A stretch of DNA of 17,619 nucleotides from Leadbetterella sp031420365 (GTDB taxonomy: Bacteria; Bacteroidota; Bacteroidia; Cytophagales; Spirosomataceae), in assembly GCA_031420365.1 (NCBI GenBank), contig JANOMP010000005.1:1-17619 (forward strand), read 5' to 3'. Shown here in pieces: positions 1 to 7,571 of this stretch (positions are counted from its first letter, which is position 1; each line of letters starts with the position of its first letter). The notes beneath the pieces are model-generated. The model was not told the DNA's origin. It did no database searches and was given only the letters and a program-made list of their open reading frames with translations. A program made the translations under genes and the position numbers.

Positions 1-357
1 CTTATTTTCAATGCTTTTAACTTTATCTAAATTTTGGCTTTTTTCAGGTTTTTCATTGCTTAAATTTATAGATAATTCATTGTTTTTAAAATATTCTTTT
101 AATTTCTCTTCGCTTTCACTAGCAAAGGTGATAATGACATAATCTTCTTTTGATTTATCATAAATTTTTTTCGTTTCTTGAAACAAATTTATTCCTTCTT
201 TCTGTAATTGTAAAATTTCTTCTTCTGCTGACTTGTTAACTAAAACTTCCTTTTTTAAGAATTCATTTTTTGAGTATTCATTTGCATCTATTTTGTCATT
301 TTCTTTACATGATAAAAACAAAAGCCCAAAAGCGATAATTGAAACTACTTTTTTCAT
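1..357 (-). CDS. Putative lipoprotein, N-terminal part (runs off left edge)
   Basis: The reading frame is open for 119 codons from ATG at 357 down to the window edge, so the C-terminus is missing. The protein begins MKKVVSIIAFGLLFLSCKEN: a short basic start, a hydrophobic stretch and a lipobox-like LFLSC, with Cys17 as the probable lipidation site. This predicts a membrane-anchored lipoprotein. The visible mature part is rich in Lys, Glu and Asn, probably helical, and contains a stretch reading DYVIITFASESEEKLKEYF. I do not recognise a family. It lies downstream of the Crp/Fnr gene on the same strand, but a strong terminator (468-509) separates them, so it probably has its own promoter. Sure of the lipoprotein signal; function unknown. 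Confidence 0.75.
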   Translation of the reverse strand, partial: MKKVVSIIAFGLLFLSCKENDKIDANEYSKNEFLKKEVLVNKSAEEEILQLQKEGINLFQETKKIYDKSKEDYVIITFASESEEKLKEYFKNNELSINLSNEKPEKSQNLDKVKSIENK

Positions 358-394
358 ACATTTATATGTTTAATTGTTAAAAGATTAAATATTC

Positions 395-431
395 AAAGCC
401 TCCAGTGTCTGCCAAGATCTTCGGAGGCTTT
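395..431. other. GC-rich stem-loop between lipoprotein gene and Crp/Fnr gene
   Basis: AAAGCCTCC (395-403) and GGAGGCTTT (423-431) form a perfect 9-bp stem with a 19-nt loop, unusually GC-rich for its surroundings. Neither side is followed by a clean T-run. It would lie in the 5' leader of the lipoprotein gene, or act as a second terminator behind the Crp/Fnr gene. The role is unclear. Confidence 0.5.
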
Positions 432-467
432 GTTGTGTACAAAAGTGTGAAACCTTTTTGAGATAAA

Positions 468-509
468 AAATTGTCATTTGACAAGAAAAAAATTGTCAAA
501 TGACAATTT
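468..509 (-). terminator. Rho-independent terminator after the Crp/Fnr gene
   Basis: A perfect 17-bp inverted repeat (468-484 and 493-509, loop 485-492) begins 13 nt past the stop codon of the minus-strand regulator gene. Read on the minus strand it is followed by TTTTTTATC, a good terminator tail. Each arm also contains its own dyad, TTGTCA-N2-TGACAA, so a protein-binding role is possible too. Confidence 0.7.
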
Positions 510-521
510 GTGTAGCTATAT

Positions 522-1154
522 TTATTCTTTTTTGTGCAACAGTTTGCTTCGCACCTTGCTGAGGTTGCTGGGTGTGGTGTTTAAAAAAGAAGCTATTATT
601 TTTTGTGGCACTCGCTCGTGCATGGTAGGCTGCAACCTGTTAAATAGAGCTAGGCGGTCTTCTACTTTGCGTAGCTGGTGCAAGCGGTTCCGCGTTTCTA
701 GCTGTAATAAGTACTTTCGGTAAATCTTTAAAGCAATAAGTGCCAGTTCATGATGTTGGGCTACTAGATGCTCTAGTAATTCTTTTTTTATAAAAAACAG
801 CTTTGCTTTTTCTAGTACTTGAATGTTGGTTTTGGAAGGAATGCCTAGTTCATAACTTTCTATTTGGTAAATCCATTCTGAATCAGACAATAGCCAATGT
901 GTAATTACAGAGTCAGAGTCAGAGTCAGAGTCAGAGTCAAAGTCAAAGTCAAAGTCAAAGTCAAAGTCAAAGTTAAAATACGAAAACTCTCGCAAAATAC
1001 CAACCTCTAAGAAGTATATTTTATCTGAAATTTCACCTTCTTTTAAAATAAATTCGTTTTTTTGATAGGTCACTTTTTCAAACCAATGGTCTGCCTTATC
1101 CAGCAATTCTGAAGATAATTGGTAGTAATTTTGAAGGTATTCTTTAAGCTGCAT
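522..1154 (-). CDS. Crp/Fnr-family transcriptional regulator with in-frame hexamer-repeat insertion
   Basis: A 210-residue cytoplasmic regulator. Residues about 20-130 form a cyclic-nucleotide-binding-type beta barrel (EKVTYQKNEFILKEGE... KIYFLEVGILREF), as in Bacteroidota Crp/Fnr proteins. The C-terminus is a winged helix with the family-typical RVPQKIIASFLNTTPSNLSKVRSKL. These proteins usually have about 190 residues. The excess is a repeat tract at residues 62-82, Phe-Asp units followed by Asp-Ser units, encoded by tandem hexamers. It sits where the barrel normally has a short surface loop, just before VITHWLL. The frame is intact on both sides. No Fnr-type cysteine cluster is seen, so the ligand is unknown. 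The start at ATG 1154 (MQLKEYL) fits the family. It is transcribed alone and ends at a strong hairpin. Confidence 0.85.
   Translation of the reverse strand: MQLKEYLQNYYQLSSELLDKADHWFEKVTYQKNEFILKEGEISDKIYFLEVGILREFSYFNFDFDFDFDFDFDSDSDSDSDSVITHWLLSDSEWIYQIESYELGIPSKTNIQVLEKAKLFFIKKELLEHLVAQHHELALIALKIYRKYLLQLETRNRLHQLRKVEDRLALFNRLQPTMHERVPQKIIASFLNTTPSNLSKVRSKLLHKKE
909..974. repeat. Hexanucleotide tandem repeat, 11 units, inside the Crp/Fnr gene
   Basis: Five copies of AGAGTC (909-938) are followed by five copies of AAAGTC (939-968) and a terminal AAAGTT (969-974). On the coding strand these read GAC TCT (Asp-Ser) and GAC TTT (Asp-Phe). The two homogeneous blocks differ by one base, as expected from repeat expansion after a point change. 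A 6-bp unit keeps the frame whenever copy number changes. Confidence 0.95.
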
Positions 1155-1406
1155 TAAAGACGTGTTATAAAAAGTTTGGAATCTGAAAAATTATTCTTGT
1201 GTTATGTATAGCAAATATAAAAATATCTTTTACGAACTTTCTTTTTTGCTAAGGTTTTTTTAGAAAGTGATTTAAATCTGGCTTTTCAATATCTATTAAA
1301 CTAAATTTCCAGATTTGAAATACAAAATTCTAGATCCATACTGTTTATTTACAACACGAAATGTGAAATTATTATAACAATTCATATTTAGACAAAACCT
1401 CGCATT

Positions 1407-2096
1407 TCATGTATCCAAAACCTCTTCCAATGCCTTCAAAACTAGTGGGTTGGCTCCCATTCCGAAGTGGCTGCTTCGTATCTCATAATTTTTATGTTGG
1501 GCCGTTTCGGGCAAATCCATACAGGCTTTCCATGCTACTATCCCATCTTTTTTAGAATAAAAAGAAACCGTTGGTTGTGTAGGAGGAACCGCCAGTTGGT
1601 CCACTATTTCGGGTATTAAATCTTTGGTATCATTTAATAAATCAAATATCCATTTGGCGTGGTTGGGAGCGTATACATCGGCAAATGGGCTTCCTAATGT
1701 GATAACTCGTTCTACGTTTTGTGGCTTTAGTTTGGCTAATTCTCTTGCGAATATTCCACCCATACTCCATCCTATTAAAATTAATTTGTGACTGTGTTTT
1801 TCACTCAATCTCACTACTTTTTCTATTAAAGTAGGTAACATCGCCATTCGCCCAAGGTTTCTTCCCATTTCCCAACCATAAACCGTAAAGCCCAATTTTT
1901 CAAGATATTTTCTTAAAATCCTTGTAGACAAATCGGTGTTTAATAACCCTGGAAGCACCAATATTACTTTTCCTTCGCCAATGTTTTTGCCTTTGTGGTG
2001 TTTTACGAATAAATAACCTTTTAATGTTTCAAAAATTGCCCTTAATAATTCTGTTAAATGTAAAAACCAAGACGGTTTCTTCAGCCGTTCTTCCAT
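1407..2096 (-). CDS. Alpha/beta-hydrolase fold protein
   Basis: A 229-residue alpha/beta hydrolase without a signal peptide. The sequence shows an oxyanion-hole segment VILVLPGLL near residues 44-52, the nucleophile elbow GWSMGG with Ser111, a probable acid in SKKDG (Asp184) and a catalytic His in SSHFGMG (His210), so the triad is complete. The family includes esterases, lipases and related hydrolases; nothing here fixes the substrate. I chose ATG 2096 (MEERLKK); an in-frame TTG at 2120 would add eight residues (MQKKTDKK) and cannot be excluded. It stands alone between the Crp/Fnr gene and a decayed region. Confidence 0.8.
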   Translation of the reverse strand: MEERLKKPSWFLHLTELLRAIFETLKGYLFVKHHKGKNIGEGKVILVLPGLLNTDLSTRILRKYLEKLGFTVYGWEMGRNLGRMAMLPTLIEKVVRLSEKHSHKLILIGWSMGGIFARELAKLKPQNVERVITLGSPFADVYAPNHAKWIFDLLNDTKDLIPEIVDQLAVPPTQPTVSFYSKKDGIVAWKACMDLPETAQHKNYEIRSSHFGMGANPLVLKALEEVLDT

Positions 2097-2140
2097 TTTT
2101 TTGTCCGTTTTTTTTTGCAATTGCTAGTATAATCTAATCT

Positions 2141-2284
2141 TTATTTTCTGTAGGTTTCATTAAAAATTTCACGAAACGCCTCCTCCCACCATATTAATGT
2201 TTTATCAACATTTAAACACTTTTCATACATCTCCTCCGAATCTACGACATCAATCGGCCAGTTAGTTGTATATTTGATTCCATG
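2141..2284 (-). pseudogene. Remnant reading frame of unknown origin
   Basis: A stretch of 47 codons, open from a stop at 2287-2285 to TAA at 2143-2141, reads like real protein (TTNWPIDVVDSEEMYEKC, then LIWWEEAFREIFNETYRK) but has no start codon of its own. It joins the end of the decayed SDR gene directly, in another frame. I do not recognise the source family, and it does not resemble the usual SDR C-terminus. It is most likely the 3' end of another gene fused to the SDR remnant by deletion. Confidence 0.4.
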
Positions 2285-2680
2285 TCAAAACCTTCGTCAG
2301 ACATGATGTGATATGCCTCGCCTATGGCTGTTGCGCCTACTCATCATGCCCAAGAACGCCTTGGCAAAGTCGCGTGCGGTTTTTCGAAGCAAGATACCGA
2401 GCTTATGAATACATATTACCGGGTTTTGTTTTTGAAACGATTGATGACTTTTTGCACCTGCTCGGGTGTATTTGCAATCCCCTTGACTACCACATCCCAT
2501 TCGTGTAATTTTAGTGCATTCTCGGTTTCTGCAATATTTTCAATGTCTGCAACCAAATTTTTCACCCCAATTATTGGGTCATTTTTTCCACTATTCAGAT
2601 GATAAAGGTTCTCTGGCAATGGCCATTTCGCTCAATAGTGTACTTATATTACCTGTGCCGCCAATAAATAATACTTTCAT
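2262..2680 (-). pseudogene. Decayed NAD-dependent epimerase/SDR-family gene
   Basis: Reading from ATG 2680, the frame starts with MKVLFIGGTGNIST, a Rossmann-fold GGTGxIS nucleotide-binding motif, but stops after 29 codons. A +1 shift restores the family sequence NLYHLNSGKNDPIIGVKNLV, then EWDVVVKGIANTPEQVQ. That frame stops at KTR followed by TAA and then YVFISSVSCFEKP, where relatives would have a sense codon. A jump then leads to RDFAKAFLG, normally more than 100 residues further on, which implies an internal deletion. ATAIGEAYHIMSDE and TWNQIYN follow in two further frames. At least three frameshifts, one nonsense codon and one large deletion make this a clear pseudogene. The intact family would be a cytoplasmic NAD(P)-dependent sugar or ketone enzyme. 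Confidence 0.85.
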
Positions 2681-2915
2681 ATATCAAATCACTTTTTTTC
2701 AAACGGAAGACTTTGAAAGAATAAAAAAGAAATTTAATACACAAATTAGCGGGCACAAATTTTTCAAACACCCTTTACCCACTAGGTCTGTATTAAAATT
2801 ATTTATAGAGCTAAGAACAATTTGGCTTAATCTATTATTAAAAACATTTAAATTATTTACTAAGCCTCGCTATGATTTGAAATACAATAACAATCAATAA
2901 TTCAAACCACTTTTC
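2681..2915. other. Non-coding AT-rich spacer
   Basis: I see no credible gene, RNA or terminator between the SDR pseudogene and the DUF1080 gene. A plus-strand frame running through it is antisense to the pseudogene and has no protein-like composition. It includes the likely promoter of the former SDR gene. Confidence 0.5.
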
Positions 2916-3584
2916 TTATAATTGTTGCAACGTCACTTTTCTAAATTCCACTTCTGAACCTTCGGCTTGCAGAGCTATTTGACCTTTTTGAGCAGTCGCT
3001 TCACCTTGATTTACTAAATCTCCATTTACCCAAACTGTTATTTTATTTCCTTTGCACCTCACTTTCATGGTGTTCCACTCCCCTACTGGCTTTTCTGAAT
3101 TATCGGTGAGATTTTTCACACGGCGTTCTTTGCCCTCAGTTACGCCCCAATCTTTTTTAGGTCCTCGACGAGCTTCCATGTCTGGTGCAACTACGTCTTC
3201 ACCAATGCACCAAAAATCTCCTGCATTTTGGTGCATAAGTTGGCATTCAATAGATTTCGGAAACATTTTGTAGAGAATTCTTGGAATTGAACAAAACACC
3301 AAAACGCCACAATTCCCAGGTTTTCCGGCAAAACGATACTGAACTTCTAAATCAAAGTTTTCATATAACTCGTCGGTAATAATGTGCCCTTGTGGAGCTG
3401 CCAAGCTGACCAACATACCGTTTCGAATAATAAATGGGCTTTGGACTGTAGCCTTGTTATCTAAAGCGGGCACATCTATATGCCACCCCGTGAAGTCAGT
3501 TCCATTGAAAAGACTAATTTCTCTTTTTTGACAAAAAGTGGAAGTGTAAACTATCCAAAATGCAATTGCTATTATTTGCTTCAT
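2916..3584 (-). CDS. Secreted DUF1080 (3-keto-disaccharide hydrolase-type) protein
   Basis: A 222-residue protein with a Sec signal peptide (MKQIIAIAFWIVYTSTFCQ) followed by a single DUF1080 domain. Typical features are LFNGTDFTGWH near residues 25-35, FIIRNGMLVS, FDLEVQYRF, the NCGVLVF strand, SIECQLMHQNAGDFW and the final WNTMKVRCKGNKITVWVNG. This concanavalin-like beta-sandwich family is found in secreted or periplasmic proteins of Bacteroidota and Planctomycetota; some members hydrolyse 3-keto-glycosides. Length matches a single-domain member. The start at ATG 3584 gives a perfect signal peptide. No sugar-utilisation genes are nearby, so the substrate cannot be inferred. Confidence 0.85.
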   Translation of the reverse strand: MKQIIAIAFWIVYTSTFCQKREISLFNGTDFTGWHIDVPALDNKATVQSPFIIRNGMLVSLAAPQGHIITDELYENFDLEVQYRFAGKPGNCGVLVFCSIPRILYKMFPKSIECQLMHQNAGDFWCIGEDVVAPDMEARRGPKKDWGVTEGKERRVKNLTDNSEKPVGEWNTMKVRCKGNKITVWVNGDLVNQGEATAQKGQIALQAEGSEVEFRKVTLQQL

Positions 3585-3954
3585 TGAAATTTTATGGTTT
3601 GGTTGAAAAACCCCTAAAGTTCAATAAATAATAACAAACTTTAATTTTTTTTCCATTTTTTTTAAAATGCCTCATCAATCAGAATAGTCATTTAAACTTA
3701 ATATGAAAGGCTATCATTAAAATTTCTAATAACAAAAATTTGTATCAAAATTTTTAAATGGGCTAAATGTCCTACAAAAAAAGTTTTGTTCATAAACACA
3801 AAGCTCCTTTTTTTACATGGAAAAAATCACCAAAAAATTATTTATTGGTATAATTTTTGAAACGCCAAATAATACTACCCATGTAAAGAGTAGTTATCAT
3901 TTACGAAATTTTCGATTCCCCCCTAAGCAAGCAAAATATTAGGACTGTAATAAT
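3585..3954. promoter_or_regulatory. Divergent intergenic region upstream of the export operon, with 9-bp inverted repeat
   Basis: This 370-nt gene-free stretch separates the minus-strand DUF1080 gene from the plus-strand ABC transporter operon and must hold both promoters. I see no clear Bacteroidota -7 element (TAnnTTTG) at correct spacing. TTTACATGG (3812-3820) and CCATGTAAA (3879-3887) form a perfect inverted repeat 68-143 nt before the transporter start, a possible operator or leader structure. A weak 7-bp dyad with a following T-run lies at 3615-3650. Otherwise the region is featureless AT-rich DNA. Confidence 0.45.
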
Positions 3955-6144
3955 ATGAAATCATTCCCTTTTTTTAAGCAACTAGACACAATGGACTGCG
4001 GTCCCACTTGTCTTCGTATGGTTGCTAAATACCATGGAAAAAGTTATTCATTACAAAGTCTAAGAGAAAAAACCGGCATTAGCCGCGAAGGGGTGTCTAT
4101 GTCTAGTCTTTCAAGTGCTGCCGAAACCATAGGCTTGCGATCTTTGGCGGTTAAAGTTGACTTTGATAAGTTAGCGAATGAAGCTCCATTTCCTTTTATC
4201 GCCCATTGGAAACAAAACCACTTTGTAGTAGTTTCAGAAATTAGAAAGAATAGTGTAACAATTGCAGACCCTTCGTCGGGAATACTGAAAGTCTCAAAAA
4301 GCGATTTTTTAACGAATTGGGGAAGCAGTGTTGAAAACGGCAAAGCTGCGGGTATTGTATTGCTTTTTGAGGTAACTCCTAGTTTTTATATCGACGAAGA
4401 CAATAAAATGGTTTCAAGCTTAGGCTTTAAAAGAATATTTGAATATTTATTCGCGTATAAAGGATTGCTCGTTCAATTGGTAATCGGATTAATAATGGGC
4501 AGTCTCCTTCAGCTTATTCTTCCTTTTATGACGCAATCTGTAATAGATATTGGTATTAATACTCACAATCTCAACTTTATAAATTTAATATTGTTTGGCC
4601 AATTGATGCTTTTTGCTGGTCGTACTATAATTGAATTTATTAGAAGTTGGATATTGCTTCACATTGGATCGAGAATAAACATTTCAATTTTGTCTGATTT
4701 CTTTATCAAATTGCTTCGTTTGCCCATGTCATTTTTTGACACAAAACACCAAGGAGATCTATTACAAAGAATAGGCGACCATGATAAAATTGAAAGCTTT
4801 CTAACAAATTCTGTTATAAATATTATATTCTCGATTTTTACCTTTTTTATATTAGGAACGGTACTTTCAATTTATAATATTACGATTTTCCTACTTTTCA
4901 TGTTAGGAAGCATTATATATGTAGGATGGATTCTATTGTTTTTGAAAAGCAGAAAAGCTCTCAATATTAGTTATTTTGAATCCGCCTCGAAAAGTCAAAG
5001 TAGTATTTTACAAATTATTGATGGAATTCAAGATATAAAACTCAATAACTCTGAGCATCAAAAAAGATGGGATTGGGAAAATATCCAAGCTAGGCTTTTT
5101 AAACTAAATATGAAATCTTTAACCTTGAGGCAAATACAAGCCTCTGGGGCATTGTTTATTAATGAAGGAAAAAATATATTCATAACATATTTGGCAGCCA
5201 AATCGGTAATTAATGGAGAGATTACCCTTGGTATGATGTTATCTATTAATTATATTTTGGGTCAGTTGAATAGCCCAATAGAACAGTTCATTTCTTTTAT
5301 TCAAACATATCAAGATGCTAAACTAAGTTTAGAGCGTTTAAACGATATTCATAATGTTGCAAACGAAGAGCCCGACGACACACAGTCACATTTTGAACTT
5401 CCACTCAGAAAAAACATTCTATTGTTTAATGTTTTTTTTAGCTACCCAGGAGTCAGTAAGCCCATCTTAAACGGAATAGACCTGGAAATACCTGAAGGAA
5501 AAGTGACTGCTATAGTTGGGTCTAGTGGAAGCGGAAAAACTACTTTGTTAAAATTGTTACTCAAATCATACAATTCCACAAGTGGTCAAACAATGGTAGG
5601 TTCTTATAATTTAAAGTCAATGAACTCTTCCTTTTGGAGAAGTAAATGTGGAGTAGTAATGCAAGATGGCTTTATTTTTTCTGACACAATTGCTAAAAAC
5701 ATAGCAGTTGGAGAAGAGAATATCAATATGAAAAGACTATACGATGCTTCTAAAACCGCAAACATAGAAGAGTTTGTAGAGGGTTTACCCTTAGGATTTA
5801 ATACCAAAATCGGAGCAGAAGGCAATGGTGTTAGCCAAGGTCAAAAACAAAGAATATTAATAGCAAGAGCCATTTATAAAAATCCTACTTATTTGTTTTT
5901 TGATGAAGCGACAAATGCTTTAGATGCAAACAATGAAAAAACAATAATGGAAAATTTAAATGCCTTTTTCATAAATAGAACCGTTGTTATTGTTGCTCAT
6001 AGATTGAGTACTGTTAAAAATGCAGACCAAATCGTAGTATTGGAACATGGTCAGATTGTTGAAAGGGGGGTTCATAAAGAACTTACTGACCTTGGTGGTA
6101 GATATTATAACCTTGTAAAAAACCAACTTGAGCTCGGGGGCTAA
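3955..6144 (+). CDS. Peptidase-containing ABC transporter (C39 protease + permease + ATPase) for a double-glycine-leader peptide
   Basis: A 729-residue bacteriocin-type exporter that cleaves leader peptides after GG and translocates the product across the inner membrane. Residues 1-130 are a C39 peptidase: Gln9, catalytic Cys15 in MDCGPTC, His89 in QNHFVVV and Asp105 in ADPSSG are all present. Residues about 160-450 form the six-helix permease. The ATPase domain has Walker A GSSGSGKT at 522-529, signature VSQGQ at 626-630 (usually LSGGQ), Walker B YLFFDEA at 646-652 and the switch His682. All catalytic elements are therefore intact, and length is normal for the family. It is first in an operon: the adaptor gene overlaps its last codons. 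The probable substrate is the GG-leader peptide encoded at 13304-13507. Confidence 0.95.
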   Translation: MKSFPFFKQLDTMDCGPTCLRMVAKYHGKSYSLQSLREKTGISREGVSMSSLSSAAETIGLRSLAVKVDFDKLANEAPFPFIAHWKQNHFVVVSEIRKNSVTIADPSSGILKVSKSDFLTNWGSSVENGKAAGIVLLFEVTPSFYIDEDNKMVSSLGFKRIFEYLFAYKGLLVQLVIGLIMGSLLQLILPFMTQSVIDIGINTHNLNFINLILFGQLMLFAGRTIIEFIRSWILLHIGSRINISILSDFFIKLLRLPMSFFDTKHQGDLLQRIGDHDKIESFLTNSVINIIFSIFTFFILGTVLSIYNITIFLLFMLGSIIYVGWILLFLKSRKALNISYFESASKSQSSILQIIDGIQDIKLNNSEHQKRWDWENIQARLFKLNMKSLTLRQIQASGALFINEGKNIFITYLAAKSVINGEITLGMMLSINYILGQLNSPIEQFISFIQTYQDAKLSLERLNDIHNVANEEPDDTQSHFELPLRKNILLFNVFFSYPGVSKPILNGIDLEIPEGKVTAIVGSSGSGKTTLLKLLLKSYNSTSGQTMVGSYNLKSMNSSFWRSKCGVVMQDGFIFSDTIAKNIAVGEENINMKRLYDASKTANIEEFVEGLPLGFNTKIGAEGNGVSQGQKQRILIARAIYKNPTYLFFDEATNALDANNEKTIMENLNAFFINRTVVIVAHRLSTVKNADQIVVLEHGQIVERGVHKELTDLGGRYYNLVKNQLELGG

Positions 6145-7474
6145 AAAAGCCAGAAAAGTTCAAAAATTATTATGTAATTTGGAAGAAAAAGAAAAAAAAT
6201 ATCAAGAGTTAAGAAGCGTATCAGTAAATGAAATAATCGCTTACCGCCCTAATTGGCTAATTAGGAACGGTACCTTCATGTTTTCTTTTTTCTTTCTATT
6301 TCTATTTATAGCAACATTTTCTATAAGGTATCCCGATTTAATACGAAGCCCTTTAATATTGAGCTCCAACGAAAGCCCTAAGTCTGTTGTTTCAAAAATT
6401 GATGGAAAATTATTAAAACTATTCATTAAAGAAAATAGTAAGGTAAGTAAAAACCAAATTCTAGCCTATATAGAATCTACTGCAAACCATGAACATGTAA
6501 TTAATTTAGGCTTGCTTTTAGATAAAACAAAGGAGCAAGTAAACAAAGGAGACATGTCAACCCTTAGCTCATTTGAAGCATTACAAAATTTAAATTTAGG
6601 TGAGCTTCAAGCTGATTTTCAAACTTTTGAGCAATCATTAACTAAGCTCCAATCACTAACTTCCAATGGGTTTTACAACCAAAATAAGCAATTTTTAAAA
6701 AATGAGTTATTTCAATTAAAAAACCTGTCTGATAAGTTGCACGAACAGAAACAGATTTTCCAACGAGACTATGACTTGGCAAGGGGCGAATTTAATACAC
6801 AGCAAAGACTCGCAAAACAGGGTCATATTTCTTCTCTAGAACTAACAAGAGAAGAAAGCAAAATGCTTGCTCGCCAATTGGCCTTAAAGCAACTAGAAGC
6901 AACACTTATTAATAACCTAAACGAACAATCACTAAAAAACAAAGAGTTATTAGAGTTGGATAAATCATTATTTGAACAAGAAAACTACACGAAAGAGGCC
7001 CTTAATACACTTATTAGTAATGTAAACATCTGGAAAAACAAATATTTGATTAAAGCCGAACAAGATGGAAGGGTATACTTTCAAAAAACTTTACAAGAAA
7101 ATCAAGTCTTAAAGGCAAATCAAGAATTGTTCTTTATCGGAAGTGGTATGCCTTTTAATTATATAGGAGAAATGAAAGTGGCTCAGGATAACTTTGGGAA
7201 AATAAAAATAGGCCAAACCGTTATTACTAAATTCAATAGTTATCCTTCAGAAGAATTTGGTATGGTAACCGGTAAAGTAGAGTTTATTTCTCAGATTCCA
7301 GAAGCCGACAATACCTATTTGGTTAAAATAAAATTTCCAAATGGATTAATTACAAACTACAAAAAGAAACTATTGTTTCGGAATGGAATGCAAGCAACCG
7401 CAGATATTGTCGTTGAAGATAAGTCATTGGCTGATAAAATTTTACACAATTTTAGAAAAGCAATTAAAAGATAA
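6128..7474 (+). CDS. HlyD-family periplasmic adaptor subunit
   Basis: The membrane fusion protein that would link the C39 ABC transporter to the outer membrane channel. The sequence shows a cytoplasmic N-terminus, one transmembrane helix at about residues 49-66 (FMFSFFFLFLFIATF), a split lipoyl-like region (VVSKIDGKLLKLFIKENSKV), a long coiled coil at about 115-295 rich in Gln, Lys and Leu, then AEQDGRVYF and a C-terminal beta-barrel with IGQTVITKF. No ATG is in frame before the membrane helix. The likely start is TTG 6128, overlapping the transporter gene by 17 nt, or TTG 6179. The 448-residue length and order are normal for type I-like peptide export in Bacteroidota. Translation is probably coupled to the transporter. 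Confidence 0.88.
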   Translation: MSSGAKKARKVQKLLCNLEEKEKKYQELRSVSVNEIIAYRPNWLIRNGTFMFSFFFLFLFIATFSIRYPDLIRSPLILSSNESPKSVVSKIDGKLLKLFIKENSKVSKNQILAYIESTANHEHVINLGLLLDKTKEQVNKGDMSTLSSFEALQNLNLGELQADFQTFEQSLTKLQSLTSNGFYNQNKQFLKNELFQLKNLSDKLHEQKQIFQRDYDLARGEFNTQQRLAKQGHISSLELTREESKMLARQLALKQLEATLINNLNEQSLKNKELLELDKSLFEQENYTKEALNTLISNVNIWKNKYLIKAEQDGRVYFQKTLQENQVLKANQELFFIGSGMPFNYIGEMKVAQDNFGKIKIGQTVITKFNSYPSEEFGMVTGKVEFISQIPEADNTYLVKIKFPNGLITNYKKKLLFRNGMQATADIVVEDKSLADKILHNFRKAIKR

Positions 7475-7571
7475 AAAATTCAAAATTTTTGTTGAATCTA
7501 TTGGCTTGGTATTTGATATAAATAGAGTAATGTGGTTAATTAAACGACTAGTTATTACTAATTATTTTTAA

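Noticed and set aside
909..974. Repeat tract considered as a CRISPR-like or satellite array
   Set aside because: Units are 6 bp with no spacers, and the tract is translated in frame inside a regulator gene.
2308..2900. Overlapping plus-strand frames in the decayed region
   Set aside because: They are antisense to the SDR pseudogene, whose family motifs are clear on the minus strand.
3615..3650. TAAAGTT/AACTTTA dyad followed by a T-run, like a plus-strand terminator
   Set aside because: The stem is short and all AT-rich, and no plus-strand gene ends before it.
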